Shown piece by piece: positions 33,931 to 46,060 of a stretch of 64,000 nt of DNA. The notes below the pieces were generated by a model. It did not search any database and was not told the origin of the DNA. It was given only the letters and a program-made list of their open reading frames with translations. Within the stretch, counting starts at the first letter, position 1. Each line of letters starts with the position of its first letter. This DNA is from Primulina eburnea (Eukaryota > Streptophyta > Magnoliopsida > Lamiales > Gesneriaceae): positions 12,867,054-12,931,053 of the forward strand of contig NC_133101.1 of assembly GCF_022965805.1 (NCBI RefSeq), written 5' to 3'. The translations under genes were made by a program, and so were the position numbers.

Positions 33931-36900
33931 CAACAGTAATAACCTAATTACACGAGCAATCACAAGTTCCAAAATAAGATATGATCAAAGTAGCTGGTCT
34001 TAATTTTGAAAGGATAAGTAGCAGACTTTTAGCAGGATATGCTGACCTCCCTCAGCAAAGAAAATGAAGCATGAACAGTTTCAGATGACTTCGGCAGTTC
34101 CTTATTATTCACCTGCCAAATCTTCACTCTATAAACAAAAAGAAGAGGAAAGTCACAAAATTAAATGTTATAATCAAATAAAAGGTAAACCTTATATGTA
34201 TGTGTGTGTATAATTCAGTTGTTCTAACCCATGTCAAGCAAATGTGCTAGACTTTTGGCTTCGAAAACAGAAAAAGGTTAATTAGTTACTCACCTCCCAT
34301 TAGAACTTCCCGTCGCTAAAAGAAGTTGAGGTTTTGAAATTTCAGAGTCATATAAAGCCCAGCAAATAGATGTGATGCATGTATCATGTGCCTTGAGAAA
34401 GCCACCATTTGATGCTTTACATGGGAGTTCAGGAGTAATAATGGAATAACTCTCTGGTGCATCAATTCTCCAGAATGAAATTAGACCACATTTCAATCCA
34501 GTAGCAAGAATAGAGCAGCAGCCCGAGGAGTTATGAGGAATAGAAACCCAATCTTCAGATGTCCTCAGAATCGGCGACCAAGCCACAATAAGGGGTGTCA
34601 GCATTGCATTGCGAGAAGCATATTGTTGTGCCGTTATTAGTTGAACATTGCATTCTTTGATCTTCAGAGGTGTGTCCCTTTAGAAACAGATATGGGAATA
34701 ATTTCCCATGTATTGTTTTCTTTTACATTGTCAAGTTTTTTTGCAGCAACCTAATAAAAATAGCAACACATTCAATGTAATGGCATATATCAAATGCACA
34801 AATTTTCAAATTGAAAGCAGATCATGTAGCTGCATTGAAGCTGATTTAGTAATTATGGAGGTTCATGTCATGGAATAAAATGATAAAACTAAATCAGATA
34901 GTGAATGTAGTGCGCAGTACATTAGTTTCATTCTGTCTCCTTCGTTTTCATTCCTTTCTTAAACTAGATACAGGTGGCTCATTAGGGCATTCATATTCTG
35001 CATTATCTCGACTCCCTATCACCTGTATAAAGAAAAAACCCCAAGAATAGTTGAAATTCATATCATTAATTGTTATGTCATCAAGAATATTTCATCTAGA
35101 AAAGTATATGGGGATATGCAAGAAACGGTAATCAGCAAAAAGTTGAAAGATAGAACCAACTCACATCTAAACTTTCTGAAGATATAATTTGAGACTCTCC
35201 GAAATTGAGCTTGGAAAGATAATTATACATCATCTCTGATATGTCCATAACCTAGAAAATTTCATATTATAACTTTAGCAAATGTATGAAAAACAAACAT
35301 TAAATTTAGGAATCACAGATAACATACTAGATTCCAAATTCATGACATTTATTATGCATAAGCAACAAAACCGTAAATACAACAAACTTGAAGGGCTATG
35401 AAATTCTTTTTGAAAGAAATGTTGATTAGGTATTGCCTCTCCAAACATAAACAAAGCCTCCAGTACTAACACAACAAATTTACACATTAGCACAAATATG
35501 AATCTACTCATGGGCTCATAGCCAACACAGAACCAACAGTAAGAACATAATAAAGAGCATCTATAGACACAAGAATTGAAACAATTCCATTGCTAAAATT
35601 TTCACCATTTTTTTTAGTTCAGGAAGATTATTAAAGTGAAGAGACAGCAAGCTCGAACCATAATTCTGGTCCTGCCACCACTACTTCCTGAAAGCTTCAT
35701 TTATAAAATACTTAATACCTCATTCCATTCAGCCGAAAAATCACAGAAGGGAAAGCGGTAAAGTTTGACGCGTCCCCCAGTTGTGCAAACAGCAAGCAAA
35801 CAACTGCACGATTCATAGCAAAATGTAGAATTAATTCAGGGAGGCAACTTGCGTTGCATACTCAAACAAAAACTTCGATAAGGGGTAATGGTATAAGTAC
35901 CCAGCATTGCTAGCATGACCTGCAGGAGACCAGGAAATTGACCTAACACATGGCCGTGTATCCCGCGACACATGCATCGGCAACAAGCACCCAGAGAGAA
36001 AATCTATCCCTGTGACAAAATGAAAACAAAATCAAATGCAGTGACCTGAGAAAATAAAAAGTACTTGAAACCTCAACTCAAAATTAATTTTCATTTGCAC
36101 TGTAAACCAAAAACCCAGAAATCCAAATGGAATCCAAATTGTGTACATACATACATACAATGAGCTCATTCAAAACTATGAAATTCATTTTTTAATATGA
36201 TTCTACGTACCTCCAGCATTTATGACACCAATGGAAAAAGGCTTGCTTGGGAGAACAGAAATTACACCTCGACATCCAGCTCCAGAAGGTTTAGCTGGAT
36301 TATAACCAAGTGAACAACAAGCTTATACCAGTGATTCGAAGGCTAAATCAAACAGTATATAATTAAATCCTAATTTGAAAAAACAAATAAAAAGTAAGGT
36401 AATATGAATTATATAGACCAACTACTATAAGATTCTCTGTCAAATTCAAATCAGACCCTGTATTGAACTCTGACATAAAACAGCTTCCAGACCAGTAATG
36501 AAGATCAGGTTGATTAAAATGTAAGCATAAATTTGGCGTTTAAAATTCAATAACAATGCAAAAATCTTCGGCTAAAAAATAAGCATGCTATTCAGAAATA
36601 TTATTACATTATATGCAATCAATTGATTTAGTAGTTGTCTTTCCTAAGTCATGGGATCAGATCCCATCAGGTGGATCACAAAATACTGGACTCAGAATCA
36701 GTGGTTATTGATTCTTGTTCATGTCAGTGCATGGTTAATAATGTCATCTGCATAATCCTCACACTAACAGAATAACTTGACAGCCCAAAATTCTTGATCA
36801 ACTAAAAACTCAGCTAGAACAGATTGAATGCCAGGATACTTCTGAACTTGAGCAATTTCAATGTTGAGACTCAAATGCTATACATTGTATCAGTAAAATT

Positions 36901-37071
36901 GCATCAAAGCAATTCAATACTAAAATCAGCAAACTTTGAAAAGTTAACAATTACCAGGATCGTAACGAGGCTACCAGAAGAGACCGCCACCAGATTCTCT
37001 TCGGACCAAGCAACAGCGTTCGGATAACAAGGCGCTGATACGAGCACCGCTGCTTGGAAGCGGGAAGACAT

Positions 37072-37984
37072 TGTTGAAGAGAATTGAAACAGAAAGCAGA
37101 GCGGCGTTTGATTATTTTGGAGTGAAGCGGATTCGATGCTTCAACCTAATTTGTGAAACAGCTCGAATAGTCCAAATCGAATTACACCATATAACCTACA
37201 TATATTTGTATTTCCTAGACTAGACTAGAAGACTAAAAAAATCTTTTATTTTATATTATTAAAAAAATAAAAAATATTTATTTTTATGTGGATTTAGGGA
37301 TTTCTCGCTTAGAGGGCAAAAACAATGGATATTGAGGAAGCAACAAACAATGAAGAAATGAAGTTGAAACATTAGTCAATCACATGCATTACCCAATTTA
37401 GGGGTGAATAGAAACCAAAGCCAAATCAAATAGTTGGTTTGGTTTTTAGTCGATCGATTTATATTGGTTTTAAAATTAATCATAACGAAAAAATTGGTTT
37501 TGTTCAAAGTTTTGGTGAATAATCCTAACCGAACCTATTTTATAAATATATAATATTTTTAATTATATACATATTATTTTATTTTATGTCATATAATTGA
37601 TATTATGAAAGTTTGATGATTGGTATTGGTGGCACATTTTATAAAGCTAAAAAAAAATTGACCATTATCTCGTTCAATCTTCAAAAGTATTTATTGATCT
37701 TCATGATGTTTTTGGAAAAGGTTAAAAACCTCGAGCAAGAAATCTTGGATGCGAGTGAATTTACTCTTACCAAATACTCAAGTTGGATAAACATAAAAGA
37801 TAAATGTCTTTCTTTCTTTAAAGTGTGATAATGGATGACATTGAAGCTATTTCTAAAAGTTGAACTATTGAAAACTTATATTTATCTATTTATAATAGCT
37901 AGTTTTGAAATTTTAAATTATGATTATAAAAAGTCAAAATATTTTATTTAAACAAAATTAAAATTTAAAATTGAACATCCAAAG
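37072..37984. other. Upstream region of the GTF3C4-like gene and AT-rich spacer
   Basis: The first 150 bases would hold the 5' UTR and promoter of the minus-strand gene; no clear TATA box was found. The rest is AT-rich with short GGTTTGGTTTTTAG-like repeats near 37430-37510 and no supported gene. Confidence 0.5.
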
Positions 37985-39200
37985 GTTCGCGACGGTATTG
38001 AAAAAGCCGTCGCTATATTAAACGGTGATGTTTTTTAAGAAACCGCCATTTAAGAAGCGACGGTTTGTAACCATAAAATGCATAAAAAAAACTACTACGC
38101 AAAAATTAAAATTATGTAGTAAATTTTCGGGGAAAAAAAAATTAAAACCTGATTTGTGCGAAGATATGCAGTTCCACGTCATGCTGGAAGATCGTACCGA
38201 CGAGCAAATCTACGAAATAAATACGAAAAAATGTTAGTACAAAATTAAAAAATCGAAACTTCGAAACATTGATAGAGTTTAACTACTACTAGAGATAGAC
38301 GAAAAATCGTTTAAGAGAAAATGTCTGCGAACCTCGGAATATATAGAATTATAGCGACGGTTTTATATATAGCCACGGTTCAACCAAAACCGTCGCTATA
38401 ATAGCGACAGTTTTGATAAAAACCGTCGCCGATCTAGAACGGCGACAGTTTTTGCAAAACTGTCGCCATAATAGCGACGGTTTTGAAAAACTGTCGCCGT
38501 TGCATAACTGTCGCTATTATGGCGACAGTTTTTCAAAACCGTCGCCGATCTAGATCGGCGACGGTTTTATTAAAACCGTCGCTATTATAGCGAGGGTTTG
38601 AACTTTTTAATAAAAATGTCGCTTGTCAAATTAAGAGACAGTTTCCTAAAACTGGCGCTACAAAATAACGACGGGTAAAATACAAGACTGTCGCATAATG
38701 CGACGGGTAAAAAACCTGTCGCACAAAATAACGACGGGTTTATCAAAGTCGCAATATTAGCGACAGTTTATGAAAAATCGTCGTATTTTAGCGACGGTTT
38801 TATTTAAAACCGTCGCTATATAGCTAGCTAGCTACTTTAAGAGTTCCTTCCTTGTCATGGCATATCGATTAAATTAATGATCCATCCTTTACCATAAAAA
38901 ACATTGGGTTTAGCGATGATTTTATATTCCATCATTAAATCTATTGATCCACCGTCATTGATTTATTGCGACGATATTACTAAAAAAGTCGTCAAATTCA
39001 CGATAATATACAAAAAATCGTCGTTAATCTAACGACGATGTTCATGGTAAGAACCGTCGCAATTAGCGACACTATTATGAAAATAAAACCGGCTTATATT
39101 AAACTATTGTGAAAGGTTTAATGACCGTTTGAATTAAAATCATCGTTATTTATCAACTTTTAATTAAAAACCATCGCAAGATTAGAGATGAAATTTAATA
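37985..39200. repeat. Array of GCGACGGTTTT / AAAACCGTCGC inverted repeats
   Basis: More than twenty copies of a GCGACGG- or GCGACAG-containing motif in both orientations, densest at 38340-38830 and fading to 39200. They form many perfect or near-perfect hairpins, including a 34-bp perfect palindrome at 38535-38568 and a 23-bp inverted pair around 38455-38540. Such motifs are typical of subterminal repeats of CACTA (En/Spm) transposons, but no CACTA terminus was found, so the class is an inference. Confidence 0.6.
38535..38568. repeat. Perfect 34-bp palindrome
   Basis: AAAACCGTCGCCGAT, CTAG, then the reverse complement of the first half. Part of the GCGACGG array. Confidence 0.9.
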
Positions 39201-41370
39201 AACCGTCAGCTAATTTTGTGCTTTTTTTAATAACTAAATTGTCGTTATTAATAAATTTTTTCTAAATTAATTATTTTTTTATAAAATATTTTAAAATAAT
39301 TAATCTATATTTAATGCTAAAATATTTTTTTACTAAATCCGTCATTAAGTATCGGAGATTTTAAGAAATCCTTCACAAAATTTCGTATAAAATTAAAATT
39401 TTGAATTTTCTACGTAAACAAACAATTAAATTCTGTCACTATTTATAGACGAAAATTATATCTTGAAGAAAAGTTATGCTTATTTATAGAATACAAGTCT
39501 AGGAATTTAGAAGAAGTTAGGTGTATTTTATTTTTTTTAAAAAAAATCAATGAAAATAATTTAAAAATTTATCGTATTTTCATATACTTATGACTTAATT
39601 TCACTCAAAGAAGATAGGAGATGATGTTAATTCTTTAGGAATTAAAAACATTTATAAAAATAATGCATGATTGCCCACAATATAACTCCAATTTTAAACT
39701 TATTTTTATGTGATTAATTGTTAGAATTAGTAAGTATATGTGTTTGAATAATTATTTAAAATTATTGATGTGACGTAATGAATATATTAAAACTTAAATA
39801 AATTATTATTATATTGAAAATATTTATATCATTTGAGATACTTCTTTACCATTGCATTTTATATTTTTGTTTCCAAATTTTAAAAAATAAATATAAATAT
39901 TAAACTTGACATTGTGTTGAACTTAATCCATTCTCCATAAGTTGAAGACGATGATCATCATCCTTCATGCACTTGACTTTTTATTTATCTTCCCTAAAAC
40001 TGAAAAAGGATGGTGTACGAAAGATTAATTAGTGAGGTGGGTGTTGAAAATTGTTCAAAATTATTAAAAATAGAAATGTCAAAAGACAATTGTAAAAAGA
40101 GAAAAAGCAGAGGAGAGAATAGAATTAATAGTAAAAAGAGAACAGACTATTCTATTCTATTTTTGTCTTCTTTCAAAAGTTTGTGACAAAATTCAAATGT
40201 CACGATGATTATATTTTGAATGTTGAAAAGGTATTTCAGTATCTAAAAATAATGAAGAAAACATAAGATAACAAGCAACTAAATATTTCTATATCAAATC
40301 TCTCCAACTATCAAATTTTTGAAATATAATTTTCATGTTATGTGGTATTTTCAGTTTTGTTATACGAAGAATCCTATTTGCATTGGAAAACTCGATACCA
40401 ATTTTATAGAGGTATGGCTTTAAGGGCAATAGATTATTTTTGTGGTTCAAGACATTATCCACTTTATATATTTTTTAAATTATTTTTCTGCATTAAATGT
40501 TAAGAGTTTTTCTCAACAAAATCATATTTCCACACATCCATGAACATGAGAAACATTAATATGCAGAAGCGGATCTAGCGTTACCTCCGTCTATCGAATA
40601 ATTTGTAAGTATTTTGTTTTCTTCGTATTGAAGCCTTCTAAGCACTCCAATTCTCTGTAGATGGTGTATTTTTGTTCTTCTGAGGTGTGTGCTTAGGGAC
40701 CTCAATCACTGCTATTTATAAGCATTTCTCATACAATCAATGAGTTGATCGAGGGCTCGAGAGTCAAAAGAAGAGGCGCATGTGTGTCTCAATTTTCTAA
40801 AGTTGAGGCGACGTATTGTCAAAAAATACAGGGTTCTGGTCGTCGTTATTTCCTACACGTTTGCTCTTCTTTTGATTTTTTCTTACATTAAATGCTTAAA
40901 AATTCCCAAGGTGCTTGGATTTCAAGGTTAAAGCCATGGAGACGGCCCTGCTTCACTTTCTTTGAAGAGCAAGGCTAACTCCATATTTCTAAATCTCTCC
41001 AAAATTTAGAATTCTCTCTCAAAAACCTTGATTGACACTAATCCTAGATAACACTATATGATACATGTCAAAAACACATATAAATTGGGACGCAAGAAAA
41101 CACAAAAATGGCCACGTAAAATTTATCCAACAAATGACAGATTACCGTGGGGATAATTTAGCAAGGGAAAATAAAAGAAATTCATATTTAGTTAATTTTT
41201 GCTTCTACTATACCATCACAAGGCACTAATGGAATGATTAGCCAATGATCTTAGAATACGATAAAGATCATAATTCAAAACAAACATAGAACAAACCAAG
41301 ACAAATTCGTAGACCCGAATATATCAAACAAGAAGTAAAAAAAAAAAAGTAAAGAAAAGGTTTTTGAAGC
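39201..41370. other. AT-rich intergenic DNA
   Basis: No supported gene or element ends. The stretch 40560-41050 is less AT-rich, with a TATAAATAG box on the minus strand near 40719, but no coherent reading frame follows. Confidence 0.5.
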
Positions 41371-41375
41371 CATAC

Positions 41376-41718
41376 TGATACCCCAGGGATGAGCCCATCA
41401 AGATCTGGCCCAAACTCCTGGCACATATCTAAGGCCCACAGGTTAAGGCCCACAGGTGACCCAGGTATTCTCTTATAAATACCAGGTTCGAGTGTTCAGT
41501 TTATTCATTCACTATATTGTTTTCAGCAGCGCCCTTAGCTGCTACCCTCATATATCCTCAGTCACTGACTTGAGCGTCGGAGGGGCTACGCCAGGACACC
41601 CTCCTGGCCCTCTTCTAACGATCCTATTTGTGATTTTCAGGCCCAGGGTGATTTCAAAGCCCATGTCTGAACTAGTGACGCTTGCATGGATTGGACCCTA
41701 AATTTCCCGTGAGTATCA
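41376..41718 (+). repeat. 5' LTR of the Tat element
   Basis: TGATACCCCAGGG...GTGAGTATCA, with a TATAAATA box at 41474-41481. Confidence 0.93.
41474..41481 (+). promoter_or_regulatory. LTR TATA box
   Basis: TATAAATA at the expected U3/R position; conserved at 53173-53180 in the 3' LTR. Confidence 0.65.
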
Positions 41719-41720
41719 CT

Positions 41721-41738
41721 TGGCGTCGTCTGTGGGAA
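41721..41738 (+). promoter_or_regulatory. Primer binding site of the Tat element
   Basis: TGGCGTCGTCTGTGGGAA two bases after the LTR. It resembles the TGGCGCCGTCTGTGGGAA site common in Tat elements (tRNA-Arg type from memory). Confidence 0.65.
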
Positions 41739-41759
41739 TACTTGAGTTGAGACGTAGAG

Positions 41760-43198
41760 ATGGTAGGCAGGAGAGGAAGTAGAAGAGCTACCTCAGCATC
41801 ATCGCGTCCTCAGGGGAGACCCGAACAGTCTCATGTTTAGACAAGACATGAACAACCGCATCTGGAGACGAGACAGGAACAACCTCGTCAAGAGACAAGA
41901 ACTGAGCAGCCCCGTCACGAGACGAGGGTTGAGCAAACCCGTCCTAATGAGAAAGTGGGAAACTTGACCTTGGAACAGTTGGGCCAATTCATCACCCGTA
42001 CAGTGGATGAGGCCATGAGGAGGAACCAAGAGTCCATGGGTGCTGGGGAACAGGCCCCCCGTCAGGAGCGTGAGGAAAATGTTGAAGTCCACCACAGTAG
42101 GGTGGAGGAGACACAACCCATACAAAGTGGAGAGATTAGTGAGATGGGGGAGATGTAGAAGGAGATACGGAGGTTGAGGGAGTAGGTAGGGAGTAGGGTG
42201 CCGGTACCCAAGAGAGGGAGCCCTTTTTCACTAGCCATATTGGAGGAAGGGCTTCCTCCGAATTTTCGACAGTCAAACATTGGAGAGTATGACGGACATA
42301 CGGACCCCGAGGAACACTTGGGGAGATTTGAAAATGCGGCGTTGTTGCATCAATACTCAGGTGCAGGGTGTTTCTGGGCACGTTGGTGAGGTCAGCACAG
42401 CAATGGTTTAATACCCTGCAGCCCAACTCCATACAGTCTTTCGAGGATTTTGCTACAGCTTTCTTGCACCGATTTGCCAGCAGCAAGAGGCACCAGAAAA
42501 ATTATCTGAGCCTGTTTGTGATGAAGCAGGAGGAGGCAGAAACTTTGCGAGAATTTGTCCAGCGCTTCAACAGTGCAGCGCTAGAAATACCAGTGGCTAC
42601 TCCGGACATAATGATAAGTGCCTTTACACAAGGACTGAGGGGAGGAGATTTTTTTAAGTCGCTGGTCAAGAAGCCTCCATCAAGCTATGATGATTTGTTG
42701 GCTCGAGCTGAGAAATATGTAAACTTGGAGGATGCTCAACGGTACAGAAGGATGGAAAACCGGCCCGGAAGAAGTAGGGTGGAGGGAGCCGAGAGAGGTG
42801 GAAAGAAGAGGGGTGCAGGGGATAGAGATGAGGACAAAACCAGAGGTAGAGGACAATTCTCATCACATGTTCCTCTAAATAGGAGTCGGGATAAGGTGAT
42901 GGAAGTGAGGGAGTCGGGGGAGAAGTCAGAGAGGGTTGAAAGCAGTGCTCGGCCTCCGTCGTGGGGTAGACAATAAGGGTCCTCGTCCGGGAGTCGAGGC
43001 CCTCCATGGATACATCCGAGGATACATCCGAGGCTCGAAGAGCTGAGATCTCGCCTGTCTTCTAGGCGAGGTCGAGGCCCTCCATGGATACATCCGAGGA
43101 TCGAAGAGCCGAGGAGAGAGGGTCGAGGTCAGGATGTCTCTCGGGAGCCCACTGAACCGAGGAGGGGAGCGAATGAGGACAACCACCCCACGAGAGGG
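41760..43198 (+). pseudogene. Tat element gag
   Basis: Starts MVGRRGSRRATSASSRPQGR at 41760. The same frame continues through stops near 41838, 42156 and 42180 to the conserved PPNFRQSNIGEYDGHTDPEE block. A frame change near 42375 is followed by an open stretch to 42976 with the gag core (QQWFNTLQPNSIQSFEDF, LREFVQRFNSAA). The C-terminal part is Arg/Gly-rich, with a repeated CCATGGATACATCCGAGG segment near 43002 and 43080. It would form the capsid; it is now broken. Confidence 0.85.
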
Positions 43199-43966
43199 AT
43201 GATTCATATGATCTCAGGGGGTGCTACTGATGGGGATTCCGGGCGATCACGGAAGGCGCATGGGAGGAGGTTGGAGAATTTCGAAATATCGAGGAGTGCA
43301 AACTTACCCCAGGATCCTGTCATCAGTTTTGGACCGGATGACCTCCGAGGCGTTGTGGCTCCTCATAACGATGCCTTGGTGGTAACAGCCACCGTTGCCA
43401 ATTATGATGTGGCACGAATTTTTATTGATAATGGAAGCTTTGTTAATATCCTGTTTAAGAGCACTCTGGATCAGATGAAGGTGGAAGCATTTGAGTTTGA
43501 GTCAATCTCCACTCCTCTATATGGATTTGCAGGACATGCCATCCTGTCGCTCGGCCAAATTGTCCTTCCTCTATCTTTGGGACATGAGCCTCGGCGGGTA
43601 ACAAATATGACGACATTTACTTTAGTGGACACCCCATCCTCTTATAATGGAATTCTAGGGCGACCAGCCTTAAAGGATTTCAGAGATGTAGCGTCCACCT
43701 ATCATCAGAAGTTGAAGTTTCCTGTAGGGAAGGAGGTTGGAGTCTTGTGCGGGGACCAGAGGGTCGCACGTCGATGTTATGAAGCGATAGTGAAAGAAGA
43801 GGGGAAGAGGGCATGTGTGGAGGTTAATATGATTAGAAGGGGGCAAAGCGGGTTGCCCGTAGTAGTGAGGGAAGTTCATGAGGTGATGGATGAGAAGCCG
43901 GAGATCGTGACATTGGGTCCCGACAAGAAGACGCTAAGAATAGCCCTGACCTTGACCCAGAGGTAA
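43199..43966 (+). CDS. Tat element protease region
   Basis: Open for 255 codons. HNDALVVTATVANYDVARIF followed by IDNGSFVNILF is the Tat-type retropepsin signature (D-x-G-S; related elements usually read DGGSS), and SYNGILGRPAL is the second conserved protease block. It is normally part of the polyprotein, so the ATG at 43199 is only the first one in frame. The stop TAA at 43964-43966 comes just before the RT linker. Confidence 0.8.
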   Translation: MIHMISGGATDGDSGRSRKAHGRRLENFEISRSANLPQDPVISFGPDDLRGVVAPHNDALVVTATVANYDVARIFIDNGSFVNILFKSTLDQMKVEAFEFESISTPLYGFAGHAILSLGQIVLPLSLGHEPRRVTNMTTFTLVDTPSSYNGILGRPALKDFRDVASTYHQKLKFPVGKEVGVLCGDQRVARRCYEAIVKEEGKRACVEVNMIRRGQSGLPVVVREVHEVMDEKPEIVTLGPDKKTLRIALTLTQR

Positions 43967-46060
43967 GGGAAAAACTTATTACTTGTTTACAAGCTAATAT
44001 CAACAGGTTCGCTTTGTCAGCCCAAGAACTCACAGGGACGAGTCCAGATATAGCAGAACATCGGTTAAACATCTTACCGAATTCTCGTCCCGTGAAGCAG
44101 AAGAAAAGACACTTCGGGCCCGAGAAAGACATGGTTATAAAGAAGGAGGTGGGAGAGTTGCTCAGTGCTGGACACATTCGAGAGGTACAATTTCCATTTG
44201 GCTCTCGAAGTCGTTCTTGTTCCGAAAAGTTCAGGAAAATGGAGGATGTGTGTGGACTTCAGAGATCTCAACAAGGCATGTCCTAAAGATTGTTATCCTC
44301 TGCCTCGGATAGATCAGTTGGTGGACTCCACAGCCGGACATCAGTATTTGTGCATGCTAGACGCTTGATAAGTGCAATTTAATGTACTTTTATTACTTGT
44401 TTTTAACTTGGAATTTTGTGATTTTTGAGCAGGTTTTATTTGATATGTTGTTGTTTTTGTTATTGTAGTTTGGAAGCTTAGAAATGAGAGTTTGGAGTGA
44501 TATAGTGATGAATTAGAAGGTGCAAAGGACAAAGAGACACGAAGCAAGAGCGCACCTGCGCTGCTTACAAGAGCGCACCCGCGCTAAATGTCGAGGCATG
44601 ACCGCACCCGCGGTCATGCAAGCGCCGCACCCGCGGTGTCACCAATTGCACAGGAGAATTTCTGCCGAGAAGACACCGCACCCGCGGTACTACCATCACC
44701 GCACCTGCGGTCATGCACAGACAACTTCCGGAAATTGTGAAACTATGGTGTGCTGCGCATGGGACTTGAAGACTTTGGTGTTTTGCGTGCAATACTTGTT
44801 GAGGACTATAAAAAGCCTCCATTATTCATCATCTAGGGCATCTTGGGAGCAAAAGGAAAAGGTTGGAGGCTACAACAAAGAGATTAAAGATCAAGTTCAT
44901 CCTTGGGAAAGTTCTTGCACATCTTTGGATAAAAGCTTCATTTGAACTCCAAAACTCTTGTTCTAAGTTCTTCTTTCTTTACTTTCATTTTTATTTACTA
45001 TGTTTTGTTTAAGATTTGTGTGTTGTGTTATTTTTATTATGAACTAATTTTTATTTCTAGAGGAACGATGGATCAAAACTAGAAACCATGTGTGATGATT
45101 TATGATTTATGCTATATGAGATTTCCTTATTGTTCATTTGTATGTTTCCAATTTTAATGCTTTCAATTTATTGGCCATATCTTGAATGATGCTTATGTTT
45201 ATAAATTATCACTTGGAAAAGGGAATTTATAAACAAGAAAGGGAAAAATACATCGATAGTATTTATATAGTTCGGGAGGACATATAGTGCTATTGAAGCC
45301 ATTAAAAAACTTGAGTGCTTATTGTGTTATTTAATTATAGATTTTTGATGGGGACGTTACAATCTTTTGTTAGATAATTAGTATCTACTTAACACTCGGG
45401 AGAGGGAGTAGATGATTTTAGAATTCTTAGCTAATGAATAAGAAGGACAAATATAATATAGCTACACAAAATACACATGGTGGATAGTTGCGTGAAATCG
45501 GACCTCTAGATCTTTTATTCCATTGTTGTTCAACTCTGTTTGGTATTATAATTAAATTTATTTTCAATTCAGTTATTGATGCGAACAAATCTGTTATTTG
45601 ATTATTCTAAATAAAATCAAGACTATTTTAATTACAAACATTAATATAAATTTAGAAATACATTCCTCGTGGGATCGACACTTATACTCAAAATTACATT
45701 TTACTATAACTTGACGTTGTGCACTTGCAAGCAATTAAGAAAACACGCAACAACGCTTATCAGGGGTACCATCAAATCCCCTTGACTGTGGAGGACCAGG
45801 ATAAAGTGAGTTTCATCACCTCTGAAGGAACTTTCTTTTACGTGGTCATGCCCTTCGGACTCAAAAATGCCGGAGCCACGTATCAGCGATTGATGGATAA
45901 AGTCTTTTCTAAGCAGGTGGGGAGGAATGTGGAAGTGTATGTAGATGACATCATGGTAAAGTCTAAAGATTCAGCCCTGCTCATACCTGACTTAATGGAG
46001 ACCTTTTCCACCCTCAAGTACTATGGGCTGAAGTTGAACCCTTAGAAGTGTATATTTGGA
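43967..46060 (+). pseudogene. Tat element reverse transcriptase, interrupted
   Basis: The N-terminal part (to 44365) shows HRLNILPNSRPVKQKKRHF, a frame change near 44200, then WRMCVDFRDLNKACPKDCYP and LPRIDQLVDSTAGHQYLCML. A solo LTR (44366-45752) splits the next codons. RT resumes at about 45758 with YQGYHQIPL, FYVVMPFGLKNAGATYQRL and the catalytic YVDDIMVKS. A TAG at 46043-46045 follows LKLNP. Confidence 0.88.
44366..45752 (+). mobile_element. Athila-like solo LTR nested in the Tat RT
   Basis: 1387 bp, TGATAAGTGCAATTTAATG...ACACGCAACA, flanked by a perfect 5-bp duplication ACGCT (44361-44365, 45753-45757). No internal region. Near 44550-44715 it has repeated GCACCCGCGGT / GCACCTGCG motifs in otherwise AT-rich sequence. 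The terminal sequence style is that of Athila LTRs (from memory). Confidence 0.9.

Larger units (their letters stand above)
28001..37071 (-). pseudogene. GTF3C4-like gene (TFIIIC 90-kDa subunit, WD40), inactivated
   Basis: Fifteen exons were traced on the minus strand: E1 36955-37071 (ATG at 37071), E2 36211-about 36302, E3 35901-36009, E4 35719-35803, E5 35165-35251, E6 34972-35022, E7 34294-34750, E8 34047-34128, E9 33931-33943 plus 30539-30707, E10 30418-30471, E11 30128-30220, E12 29983-30048, E13 29414-29460, E14 28505-29206, E15 28001-28373. The start MSSRFQAAVLVSAPCYPNAV matches plant WD40 proteins annotated as TFIIIC subunit 90/GTF3C4-like (recognised from memory), and the C-terminus has paired cysteines (HCSFCSA, WFCMCC, CCPLCG) like the TFIIIC zinc-finger region. 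The family recruits RNA polymerase III to tRNA genes. Lesions: a solo LTR in E9, a frame change near 34676 in E7, stops in E11 (30194-30196), E12 (30025-30027) and E14 (28951-28953), and no usable acceptor in phase at E2. It cannot make the full protein. Confidence 0.88.

Noticed and set aside
44520..44945. 141-codon frame in the nested LTR
   Set aside because: Lies inside a TSD-flanked solo LTR and has no conserved domain.
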